Shown: positions 1-6,979 of the stretch, in pieces
How the letters are laid out: the number at the start of each line of letters is the position of its first letter
Position numbering within the stretch: the first letter of the stretch is position 1
NCBI GenBank assembly: GCA_028817775.1
Contig: JAPPOW010000025.1
Coordinates: 1-8,609, forward strand
Reading direction: 5' to 3'
Source: Candidatus Melainabacteria bacterium
Lineage (GTDB): Bacteria > Cyanobacteriota > Vampirovibrionia > LMEP-6097
DNA length: 8,609 nucleotides
The notes under the pieces: model-generated
Seen by the model: the letters and a program-made list of their open reading frames with translations, nothing else
Told to the model about the DNA's origin: nothing
Database searches by the model: none
Position numbers and translations under genes: made by a program

Positions 1-80
1 AACAATGTATAGCAGAATTTGTATGTAAAGAATTTTGAGCAAGGGATTTTGAAGCTGAGGTTCAAACAGAAGCAAATACT

Positions 81-2357
81 TTGTTAGGTGAAGCTTTGTT
101 TGCGTTTGAGAACTTTAGTAGTTTACAGAACGCAGAGACAATAGTTGCAGAGATTCAAGATTTCACTAATTCAGAAAAATATTTCACTCAAACTTACTCT
201 GAAAAACTTCGCATCAAAACAGAGCTAGAGCAAAATTTAATTGACAATTTTAATCTCAAAGCAGATGAAGCAAAAAGCTTAGCTGAATTACATTTAATTT
301 GGCAACCACTAACCAAAGCAATCAATCAATTCACCAGAGCCAGCAAATTTGACGAGAAAGATGCGCTCGAACAAGAACAAATGTTAAAAGAGTTTCTGAA
401 ACAACTAAGCTCTGAATATCCTATTAGTACTTCTAGGATGAAGAAATTCTTTGACGCTAGTGTTGAAAGAAAGAAACTTCCTAATCCACTCAAAGCTATT
501 TACGACCTAGAGTTTGGCGGCAAATATGGAGTATGGAAACAGCATGCAGGCACGAGGTTATCGCAACTTGGACTGAACTTAGCTGGCGACGGTCTAATTA
601 TCACTGCGCCATTCATGATGGCACAACAAGAAGAATTAAGCACTGGATTAGCAGCCTTTTTGCTTTTAATGACAGCAGGACGCTATGCCAAAAGTGGGGC
701 TAACATGTGCTTCTTTAAAATGGCTGACAGAATAGAAAAACAAATCAATCGTGAACTTAGCTTGGTACATCACTATGGAGATTTTACAGATGTCTCAAGA
801 GAGACTGCCGCTAAAAGAATAGAGGCAGGAAACATTGGAATCGATGCCACAATGAATACCTTAAAGAATATAAGTGATATGCCATCCTTATTGATCCAAC
901 CAATTGGAGCAATTGCTCTGCTCTCTCAAGTGAACCCTTACCTTTGTTTAGCCAGCTTGGGAGGAATGTTAGGCACTGCAGGCATCATGGGAGCGCTAGG
1001 AGCCATGACTAGCTCCAAACAGAAGCAACATTTAATTGCAAATGAAGAAGCTGCCGACCGGCTGGATCAAACTAGTAGAGCAATGCAAGAAATACGTCTC
1101 AACCCAAGCATTGCAAAGATGGAAGATGAATTAGTTGCAACTCAAAACAAAGGCACCAGTGCCCAGACTGGTATAAACTACCTCAATGGTATATTTGGCA
1201 TGGGACTAACCACAACAGGCATTGGCACTGACTTAGTAGTAGTGGGATTAGCTAAATATTTGGGAGTACCTGCAACTCAGTTATTTTCAGTATTAATGTA
1301 CACCGGCCAAATTGAGGGTACTATCAGACTTGGCTTACAGCGTGTAGTAAGCTCTCTAGCTGAAGATGCCTTTGCTGTTAATCGCTTGGCTCAACTAACA
1401 GAAGGTGTGGAAGACTTGGTCTTACCTGGTAGCAAAACAGATAGTCAACGAGTCGGTGTCAATGAACTAAAGAATCACAAGATCAGCATTCGTGGTCTTA
1501 ATTTCAAATCAATACTCAAAGACGTTAATTTAGATATAGAAGAAGGTGAGTTTGTCACTATCACAGGACCATCAGGCATTGGCAAATCAACTCTACTCAA
1601 GAACATCCTTGGGATACTCCAACCAGATGAAGGCTCTGTTGCTATTGGTGGCGTTGAAACTCTTGAGATCAACAAATTTGATCCTGAGAAATCATTATTC
1701 AACCTAGTCGCTTATGCTGACCAAAGGCCTCAAGTCATGCAGGGACTTAGTCTTAGAGACAATATCCTAATGAAACGTGAGGGTATCAGTGATGAGAAAA
1801 TCATTTCAGTAATGCAAGAGCTCGGTCTCTACCGGGAAGGAGTTGAACCGGGTGTGGACACGCAAGACCCTACCTTGGTCAATTTTGCTCTTGATGATAC
1901 AGTCAGTCATGATCTATCTGGCGGACAAAAAGTAAGGTTGGGCTTAGTGAGAGCATTGGCTGGAGACGCCAAAATCCTAGTGCTTGATGAACCAAGTGCA
2001 AGCCTGGACAGTTCTTCAGCTAGAGAAGTAAGAAAATTATTACGCAAGATCAAAAAAAATCACCCTGATGTAACTATTGTTTGTGTCACTCATGACCAGG
2101 ACTTAATTGAAGAAAGTAAACGTATTGGTAAATCTATCAGCTTAGCTCAAGAGGTTAATAATTATGACAGCCCAGCTAAAGTAGCTGAACTAATCAGAGA
2201 GGTGCAACCTGACCAGCCTGAAAGTTTAGAAGAATTTTTTATGGAAACAATGCCTGATAAAACTGGTGTAGACTTCTACGATCTTAGAAGAATACTTGGA
2301 CCAGAGACAAGAGAGATAGAGAACTTTGGGGCCTTATTATGGGGACAAAGTCCTTAA
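81..2357 (+). CDS. ABC exporter-type half-transporter (fused membrane and ATPase domains)
   Basis: Predicted inner-membrane ATP-driven exporter subunit, probably working as a dimer; substrate unknown. Residues 1-150 form a charged, probably helical extension that I do not recognise. Six moderately hydrophobic stretches follow at about 163-182, 186-208, 266-285, 287-310, 365-390 and 395-415. Charged stretches after the second and fourth match the intracellular loops of the type IV exporter fold. The ATPase domain (about 465-690) is complete: Walker A GPSGIGKST (496-504), Q-loop Q548, signature LSGGQ (612-616), Walker B ILVLDEP (632-638, catalytic E637), D-loop SLD (641-643) and H-loop H671. 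An acidic tail of about 60 residues ends the protein. The TTG start is weak: it has no Shine-Dalgarno sequence and the first ATG is codon 101. The frame is open upstream to a TGA at 36-38, so the gene may be longer and interrupted. The next gene starts 27 bp downstream on the same strand. The ABC assignment is firm; the start is not. Confidence 0.85.
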   Translation: MLGEALFAFENFSSLQNAETIVAEIQDFTNSEKYFTQTYSEKLRIKTELEQNLIDNFNLKADEAKSLAELHLIWQPLTKAINQFTRASKFDEKDALEQEQMLKEFLKQLSSEYPISTSRMKKFFDASVERKKLPNPLKAIYDLEFGGKYGVWKQHAGTRLSQLGLNLAGDGLIITAPFMMAQQEELSTGLAAFLLLMTAGRYAKSGANMCFFKMADRIEKQINRELSLVHHYGDFTDVSRETAAKRIEAGNIGIDATMNTLKNISDMPSLLIQPIGAIALLSQVNPYLCLASLGGMLGTAGIMGALGAMTSSKQKQHLIANEEAADRLDQTSRAMQEIRLNPSIAKMEDELVATQNKGTSAQTGINYLNGIFGMGLTTTGIGTDLVVVGLAKYLGVPATQLFSVLMYTGQIEGTIRLGLQRVVSSLAEDAFAVNRLAQLTEGVEDLVLPGSKTDSQRVGVNELKNHKISIRGLNFKSILKDVNLDIEEGEFVTITGPSGIGKSTLLKNILGILQPDEGSVAIGGVETLEINKFDPEKSLFNLVAYADQRPQVMQGLSLRDNILMKREGISDEKIISVMQELGLYREGVEPGVDTQDPTLVNFALDDTVSHDLSGGQKVRLGLVRALAGDAKILVLDEPSASLDSSSAREVRKLLRKIKKNHPDVTIVCVTHDQDLIEESKRIGKSISLAQEVNNYDSPAKVAELIREVQPDQPESLEEFFMETMPDKTGVDFYDLRRILGPETREIENFGALLWGQSP

Positions 2358-2372
2358 GTTTAGCTTTAGGTT

Positions 2373-2378
2373 TATAAT
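2373..2378 (+). promoter_or_regulatory. Putative -10 box (TATAAT) for the 188-residue gene
   Basis: A perfect TATAAT lies 6 bases before the ATG at 2385, so transcription would start at or within a base or two of the start codon and give a leaderless mRNA. This agrees with the lack of a Shine-Dalgarno sequence. No good -35 hexamer is visible at 16-18 bp spacing, so the promoter call rests on the -10 box alone. The box sits in the 27-bp gap after the ABC gene and would allow independent expression of the second gene. Confidence 0.4.
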
Positions 2379-2384
2379 ATCCCC

Positions 2385-2951
2385 ATGAAAGATTTAACTG
2401 TCTTAATCTATGATCCAAAACATCAAAGTCCTCTTGAACGTTTAATTGAGGAGCAAGAATCAAATACTAATTCATTTGCAGCAAGAACTATAGCTAGATC
2501 AAAACGACTTCAAAGACAAGCAAGACGTCTCTCTCGCTTACCCAGACAACCTAAAGCCACAGTATCCAAAAGTGAAACTCTTTCAAGAGCAATTAAACAT
2601 CAATTTCATAAGGCAGTCTCAGTACAAACTTGCAAAAGCCCTGATGAATTAAAAAGCAAAGCAAGAGCAGCTCAAAGTCCTAAGTTAGCTATTGTTGATA
2701 CCAAGCCAGAATCTATGAGAGCTGATGCCCGCTCCAGTGTCAGAAATACCCTAAGGGAAATTCAGGATCGTAACCCAGGGAAAGAACTTTACTTAAGCTT
2801 GCACCAACCTAGTAGCTATAGAACAGTAGCTGACATACAGCCAGAGCAACCAAGTATTGATCAACCATGGATCACTTCAGGTCTAAGAATCAATGGTACT
2901 AGTGCCAGTGATGGTATTGTTGAGTTTGTTGCTAAAGTTTTAAGTCTTTAA
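2385..2951 (+). CDS. Hypothetical protein, possible degenerate receiver-like domain with basic insertion
   Basis: I do not recognise this 188-residue protein. It opens with a hydrophobic strand ending in Asp (LTVLIYD, 4-10). A strongly basic Arg/Lys/Gln-rich segment follows (about 33-75, including RSKRLQRQARRLSRLPRQ). Alternating strand and helix segments come next: strand 76-82, helix 86-97, strand KLAIVD (100-105), helix 114-129, strand ELYLSLH (134-140) and C-terminal helix 177-187. The Asp residues at the ends of two strands (D10, D105), the Ser at the end of a third and the final helix recall a CheY-like receiver fold. The usual acidic pair and conserved Lys are not clearly present, so this is inference only. 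No signal peptide or membrane segment is seen. It lies 27 bp after the ABC exporter gene on the same strand, so a role linked to that transporter is plausible. Its stop overlaps the convergent fic stop by 2 bases. Confidence 0.75.
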   Translation: MKDLTVLIYDPKHQSPLERLIEEQESNTNSFAARTIARSKRLQRQARRLSRLPRQPKATVSKSETLSRAIKHQFHKAVSVQTCKSPDELKSKARAAQSPKLAIVDTKPESMRADARSSVRNTLREIQDRNPGKELYLSLHQPSSYRTVADIQPEQPSIDQPWITSGLRINGTSASDGIVEFVAKVLSL

Positions 2952-4078
2952 AAAACTAATTGATACACTACCTGGGGTCCCCGACCTGACTTTTGCAAGA
3001 ACCCATTTTCAACCAAAGTTTTGATTGCATTTTGGATACTACGCTTAAGCAAGTCTGTAGCTTCAGAGATATCGCTGACCCTAAGTTTAGTCTCTGGACG
3101 TGAGCGAAAGGTCTCTAAGACTTTGCTCTCTATTTCTGTCAAACTTTGTAGCTTATGGTATTTCTCTAGGTAAATATTGACATCATCCAAAGAACGTTCA
3201 AAAGCCCTCAAGAAGAAGTTTACAATTGGTTCTAAGTTATAGTCACATGGATCTTGTTTAAACTTACCATCTGAACACTGCCTCAGAGCCAAATAGTAAG
3301 CTGCTCTATCAGCTTCAATATGACGATCAATAGCAACAAACTTAGCGACCTCACTTATATACTTATCCTCTGACTGAAGCAAAGATAGCAGAAACAAAGC
3401 CCGACTAATCCTACCATTACCATCTTGGAAGGGATGTATCGCTAGAAACCTAAAAGTAAGTTCAGAAGCAAACAAAAGTGGCCATGGGTTTTCCTGACGT
3501 TCCAAGTTATACCAATCAAATAAATCTTTCATTGCAGCATCTGTGATTGGTCCAGGTGAAGCCGGATCAAGCACGATATCACTCTCACCAGTTTCATGAT
3601 TGAGCATCACTACTCGATTAGTATTAGGTTTATATCTACCACAATAATGTTCTGCTTTGGGATAGTGTCTCAAAAGAAATGAATGCATTCCTCTCAAGTC
3701 AACCTCACGTAAAGGTTTTAAATTACTGTACTCAGAATAAACAAATTCAAGCATCTCCCTACAACCAACAACCTCTTCGATAGATCTTTCTTTATCCTTA
3801 GAGAGCTTGTTAAAAATTACATCCCTATATTTCTTAAATGCTGTTGGGCGAGCATCCTCACTCAAGACAGTATCTACCCAATCAATTTCTTGATCCGTTA
3901 GCACTGCATTTTCAATCCGAGTTGAAGAACCAATATTGCTAATGAAAGCTTGTTTTGCAATAAATTCTCGTTCCGCTTCACCCAAAGCTATGAGCACGTC
4001 GTATAATGAGCCCAGCTTAGCTTGAATAGTTTTAAGCTGTTCTATCATCAAGTTATCTGGTTTAAAGCTTAAAGCCAT
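2948..4078 (-). CDS. fic: Fic family protein (AMP transferase) with C-terminal winged helix
   Basis: Predicted cytoplasmic Fic-domain enzyme that transfers AMP (or another nucleotide-linked group) from a nucleotide to hydroxyl side chains of target proteins; targets unknown. The active-site motif HPFQDGNGRISR (215-226) is intact, with catalytic H215 and the anion-binding DGNGR loop. The flap region GRYKPNTNRVVML (147-159) precedes it. STRIEN (52-57) matches the (S/T)xxxE(G/N) inhibitory motif placed N-terminal to the Fic core, so this is a class II Fic whose E56 should hold the enzyme in check. Residues about 315-376 look like a winged helix-turn-helix (SDISEATDLLKRSIQNAIKTLVENGF), typical of the larger Fic/DinG-like domain proteins that may bind DNA. 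The length of 376 residues is normal for this class. The ATG is preceded only 6 bases away by a TATAAT box, suggesting a leaderless message. A perfect inverted repeat over the promoter suggests autoregulation through the winged helix. No toxin-antitoxin partner gene is adjacent. Confidence 0.93.
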   Translation of the reverse strand: MALSFKPDNLMIEQLKTIQAKLGSLYDVLIALGEAEREFIAKQAFISNIGSSTRIENAVLTDQEIDWVDTVLSEDARPTAFKKYRDVIFNKLSKDKERSIEEVVGCREMLEFVYSEYSNLKPLREVDLRGMHSFLLRHYPKAEHYCGRYKPNTNRVVMLNHETGESDIVLDPASPGPITDAAMKDLFDWYNLERQENPWPLLFASELTFRFLAIHPFQDGNGRISRALFLLSLLQSEDKYISEVAKFVAIDRHIEADRAAYYLALRQCSDGKFKQDPCDYNLEPIVNFFLRAFERSLDDVNIYLEKYHKLQSLTEIESKVLETFRSRPETKLRVSDISEATDLLKRSIQNAIKTLVENGFLQKSGRGPQVVYQLVF

Positions 4079-4084
4079 GATTTT

Positions 4085-4112
4085 ATTATACCCTAATACG
4101 AAGTACTGCGAA
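4085..4112 (-). promoter_or_regulatory. Putative fic promoter
   Basis: On the minus strand a perfect -10 TATAAT occupies 4085-4090. With a 16-bp spacer, TTCGCA (4107-4112) matches the -35 consensus TTGACA at 4 of 6 positions. The -10 ends 6 bases before the fic ATG, so the transcript would be leaderless or nearly so. The spacer is mostly filled by the left arm of a 12-bp inverted repeat, placing a likely operator inside the promoter. Confidence 0.5.
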
Positions 4113-4139
4113 AGAATTTTAGCATTTTACTTCGTATTA
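4094..4139. repeat. Perfect 12-bp inverted repeat over the fic promoter, candidate operator
   Basis: TAATACGAAGTA at 4094-4105 is exactly repeated in inverted orientation as TACTTCGTATTA at 4128-4139, with 22 bp between. The arm centres are 34 bp apart, about three helical turns, so two dimers could bind the same face. Each arm is itself a small palindrome, TAC-N3-GTA. The left arm lies between the -10 and -35 of the fic promoter and the right arm just upstream of the -35. The obvious candidate ligand is the winged helix of Fic itself, but that is inference. Confidence 0.6.
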
Positions 4140-4284
4140 AGGTGTTAAACGACATATTTCAAGGCATATTTTGTCATATAATGTCGCTTAAGGCTCAAAA
4201 ACTAGCAAAATCGAGGGTCTTGAAGCAAAATCTGGAATCCTGGAGACCCTTTGGAAAACGAGAACCCAGTTCTACCCAGTGACC
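4140..4284. other. Non-coding spacer between the fic operator and the inverted-repeat element
   Basis: No credible gene. A short inverted repeat CGACAT/ATGTCG (4150-4155 and 4181-4186) brackets three CATAT copies (4153, 4165, 4175) and a plus-strand TATAAT (4177-4182) that has no -35. A 7-bp inverted repeat AGGGTCT/AGACCCT (4214-4220 and 4244-4250) has a 23-base loop and no following T-run on either strand, so I do not call a terminator. Confidence 0.4.
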
Positions 4285-4307
4285 TAATTTGCTCTGTGGT
4301 CGTCAAT

Positions 4308-4341
4308 ATAGAGTAAAATTGCGATGCAATTTATACTCTAT
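4308..4341. repeat. Long AT-rich hairpin inside the MITE-like element
   Basis: ATAGAGTA plus AAATTGC (4308-4322) pairs with GCAATTT plus TACTCTAT (4326-4341). This gives 15 base pairs with a 3-base loop GAT and a single bulged A at 4333. No T-run follows on either strand, so it is not a standard intrinsic terminator, although on the minus strand it lies downstream of infB and might slow polymerase or stabilise the 3' end. Confidence 0.6.
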
Positions 4342-4388
4342 GCTCCGGGGGCTTCATTTCGAAGATTAAATTTCAAGTTCTATGCTCC
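4337..4388. repeat. 10-bp direct repeat TCTATGCTCC, 42 bp apart
   Basis: TCTATGCTCC occurs at 4337-4346 and again at 4379-4388, both inside the MITE-like element. The sequences after the copies are loosely similar (CATTTCGAAG at 4355-4364 and CATTTGAAG at 4399-4407), which hints at an old internal duplication. Function unknown. Confidence 0.45.
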
Positions 4389-4483
4389 CCTCGTGAGGCA
4401 TTTGAAGCACGGAGGGCGTGTCCGTAGTGGGCTCTAGCCCATAAGAACTCAAATAACAAAGCAATTGGAGATCACAGAGCAAA

Positions 4484-6979
4484 TTATAACTTGGTTCGAG
4501 CGATTTCTTTGACAGTCCAACATTCAACAATGTCGCCTTCTTGAAGATCATCGTACTTCTCGAAGCTCATACCACACTCAAAGTTCTCTTTGACTTCTTT
4601 GACTTCATCTTTGAATCTACGCAAGTAATCCAACTTACCTTCATAGATCTTAGCGCCCTCACGATAAACTCGAGCAATCTCCCCGCGCTTGACCACACCA
4701 GAAGTGCACATGCAACCAGCAATATTTCTACCATCGATAGTAAAGATCTTACGAATCTCAACCTTACCAAGAATCTCTTCTTTGTACTCAGGCTCGTGCA
4801 TACCGAGCACCGCACGTTCAAGATCTTCAGTTAGTTTGTAAATAACCTCATAAGACTTAACCATGACATTAGCCTTCTCAGCTTGTTTAGCTGTAGACGC
4901 GCTATCTACACCAACATGGAAACCAACAATCACAGCACCAGTCTGCTCCGCGAGCATCACATCATTAGATGTAATAGAACCTGATTCAATTGCAATTGGC
5001 TTCACCAAAACTTCTTCAGACGATAACTTATTAATCTCATGTGAGATTGCTTCAGCAGAACCCTGCACATCAGCTTTAATAATGATACGCAATTCTTTAT
5101 TCTGACCTTCTTTAATTTCAGAAGCAAAGCTATAAATACCGCGGAAACGTTTAGCATCAAGTTCTTCTTGAGCTTGTTCTTCAGCCACATTGCGAGCTTC
5201 TTTGATATTCTTATAAGCATTACAAGAATCACCTGCTTTTGGTACACCAGAAAGACCAAGTACAGTAACCGAAGTACTTGGAGCTGCAGAGTCAACCACC
5301 GCACCAGTCTCATCAATCATTGATTTTACTCTACCCCATACTGATCCAGCAGCAATATAGTCTCCTCGCTTGAGGGTACCATTTTGAACCAAAATAGTTG
5401 CCTGAGGACCACGAGTACGAGAAAGTTCTGCTTCAATCACAGTACCAACCGCAAGACGGTTAGGGTTAGATTGAATCTTATCAGCCAATTCAGCATCAGC
5501 AACTAGCATGACTTTCATCAATAGATCATCAATACCTTCATTATTGAGGGCACTAACACGAGCACATTCAACCTTACCCCCATACTCTTCAGTAATAATT
5601 TCATACTCAGCCAATTGACCAAGTACCTTGTCAGGGTTTGCTCCAGGTTTGTCGCATTTATTGATTGCAACTAGATATGGAATCTTACTGTCTTTAATAT
5701 GATTGATACACTCGATTGTTTGTGGCATCACCCCATCATCAGCAGCAACAATCAAAACAATAATGTCTGTAACTGTCGCCCCGCGCTTACGCATCGCCGT
5801 GAAAGCTTCGTGACCAGGGGTATCCAGGATGGTAATCTTGCGGGTATTACCATCAAAATCTTCAGCCTCAATTCTATAAGTACTAATATGCTGTGTAATT
5901 CCACCAGATTCTTGATCAACAACTTTAGCCTTGGCTTTACGGATAGTATCAACCAAAGTAGTTTTACCGTGATCAACGTGCCCCATAATGGTTACAACTG
6001 GTGGACGCTGCTCAAGGTTACCCTCAGACTCGTCTTCCTTAAGTGTTGACTTGAGCTCTACGTGTCCCTCATCATCTTCTTCGGTATGAACAACATAATT
6101 AAGAGTGTCTAGATACTCGATAATCAAATCTTTCTCGAGCATATCATTTACAGTCTTGATGATGCTCTTCATAAAGAAGTAGGTAATGATATCAGTCTCA
6201 GGCACACCAATTTTCTGAGACAACTCACGCACCGTCATCGGCTTAGTGATAATGATTTCCTTAGGTCCTTCATCTACCGGTGCTTGCTTGACTGGCTTAG
6301 GACTACGTGGCTTGTCTGAAGCTTGACCACGCTTCTTCTTGCGCCCCATACCTTGAGACTTAACAGTTGGTCTTGCTACCCTATAAGGTTGAGTAGGACC
6401 ATCTTGCTGACTTGGTTTACTTGGAGCCCCAGTTGGTCGAAGTGGAATAGAGCTTACTTTACCAATATTTTTGATTGGAGCAGCAGGCTTAGCAACTTTC
6501 TTTGGTTGCATCATTGATTGAAGATTTTCTTGGATGAAACTATTGTCCGGTTCTTCTTCCGCTTCCTCCTCAGGCTCAGGTTCTGGGCTTGGTGCAGGCT
6601 GCTCAGCAGCTTCTGGTTCAGGCTCCTCAACCTTAGCAATACGGCGAACGATTCTTAATTTAGGCTTAGCTTCTTCTTTCTTTTCTTCCTCAGCCGGAGC
6701 AGCTCTTCGAACAACTCGCTGAGACTTAGGGGCAGAAGTTTTGCCGCCACTAACGGACTCAATTAATTCATCAATGTTGATTTTATCTATGATTGATCTA
6801 GAAGCTCCAATATCAATAGAACTTGAAGCAGTCTTAGGACTCTGACCAAACTCAGGAGCTAGGTCAATTATTCTTCTTGTTAATTCAGCTTGTACTTTCT
6901 TTTGGGTTTTATCGTCAAGACCAGCAGGAACGGTCTCTCTTGCTAAGTCGTAAATTCTAATTTTGCCTGCTGTTGTCAT
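4484..6979 (-). CDS. infB: Translation initiation factor IF-2
   Basis: Cytoplasmic GTPase that delivers initiator fMet-tRNA to the 30S subunit and promotes 50S joining. The 831 residues hold the full family layout. A small N-terminal helical module (KIRIYDLARE, 6-15) leads into a long low-complexity charged linker (about 80-240). The linker contains a repeated RxVRR motif (89-93, 109-113), a Pro/Glu run and a basic patch GRKKKRG (212-218). The conserved IF2 N2 region (about 244-300) follows. The G domain has GHVDHGKT (333-340), DTPGH (386-390), NKCD (440-443) and SAL (476-478). Domains II to IV run to the end, with the fMet-tRNA-binding C-terminal part closing in KEIARTKL. The ATG start lies inside the end of ylxR (23-bp overlap). 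AAGGAG stands 18 bases upstream, too far for normal use, so translational coupling to ylxR is likely. The TAA stop lies inside the terminal repeat of the downstream MITE-like element. No clear terminator follows. Confidence 0.98.
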   Translation of the reverse strand: MTTAGKIRIYDLARETVPAGLDDKTQKKVQAELTRRIIDLAPEFGQSPKTASSSIDIGASRSIIDKINIDELIESVSGGKTSAPKSQRVVRRAAPAEEEKKEEAKPKLRIVRRIAKVEEPEPEAAEQPAPSPEPEPEEEAEEEPDNSFIQENLQSMMQPKKVAKPAAPIKNIGKVSSIPLRPTGAPSKPSQQDGPTQPYRVARPTVKSQGMGRKKKRGQASDKPRSPKPVKQAPVDEGPKEIIITKPMTVRELSQKIGVPETDIITYFFMKSIIKTVNDMLEKDLIIEYLDTLNYVVHTEEDDEGHVELKSTLKEDESEGNLEQRPPVVTIMGHVDHGKTTLVDTIRKAKAKVVDQESGGITQHISTYRIEAEDFDGNTRKITILDTPGHEAFTAMRKRGATVTDIIVLIVAADDGVMPQTIECINHIKDSKIPYLVAINKCDKPGANPDKVLGQLAEYEIITEEYGGKVECARVSALNNEGIDDLLMKVMLVADAELADKIQSNPNRLAVGTVIEAELSRTRGPQATILVQNGTLKRGDYIAAGSVWGRVKSMIDETGAVVDSAAPSTSVTVLGLSGVPKAGDSCNAYKNIKEARNVAEEQAQEELDAKRFRGIYSFASEIKEGQNKELRIIIKADVQGSAEAISHEINKLSSEEVLVKPIAIESGSITSNDVMLAEQTGAVIVGFHVGVDSASTAKQAEKANVMVKSYEVIYKLTEDLERAVLGMHEPEYKEEILGKVEIRKIFTIDGRNIAGCMCTSGVVKRGEIARVYREGAKIYEGKLDYLRRFKDEVKEVKENFECGMSFEKYDDLQEGDIVECWTVKEIARTKL

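Larger units (their letters stand above)
4285..4486. mobile_element. MITE-like element with terminal inverted repeats, 202 bp, non-coding
   Basis: The left end TAATTTGCTCTGTGGTC (4285-4301) is repeated inverted at the right end as GATCACAGAGCAAATTA (4470-4486), 16 of 17 matching. Pairing continues inward to 4307 and 4464, giving 20 matches over 23 bp. Both outer ends read TA, as left by IS630/Tc1-mariner type transposases, which duplicate a TA target. The interior has no open reading frame of note. It holds a long AT-rich hairpin at 4308-4341, a 10-bp direct repeat and a small GC-rich hairpin TGGGC-TCTA-GCCCA (4428-4441). No transposase is present, so it would be non-autonomous. An alternative reading is a structured RNA closed by the terminal helix. 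A second copy elsewhere in the genome would decide. Confidence 0.5.

Noticed and set aside
36..38. TGA as a sense codon (recoded genetic code)
   Set aside because: All the long genes here are complete without any internal TGA and use TGG for Trp, so one TGA near the window edge does not support recoding.
4214..4250. Inverted repeat AGGGTCT/AGACCCT as infB terminator
   Set aside because: The loop is 23 bases and no T-run follows on either strand.
4379..4445. Possible tRNA or tRNA remnant on the plus strand
   Set aside because: The minus-strand translation contains GLEPTT, often seen when tRNA genes are read antisense, but no cloverleaf forms. The TGGGC/GCCCA stem has a 4-base loop instead of a 7-base T-loop, and acceptor and anticodon arms are lacking.
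4366..4551. Minus-strand 61-codon frame in the infB-fic gap
   Set aside because: It overlaps the 3' end of infB in another frame, runs through the repeat-rich element, has no ribosome binding site and shows no recognisable domain.
4567..5316. Alternative-frame open frames of 84-104 codons within infB (both strands)
   Set aside because: They lie wholly inside the conserved infB reading frame and have compositions typical of shadow frames.
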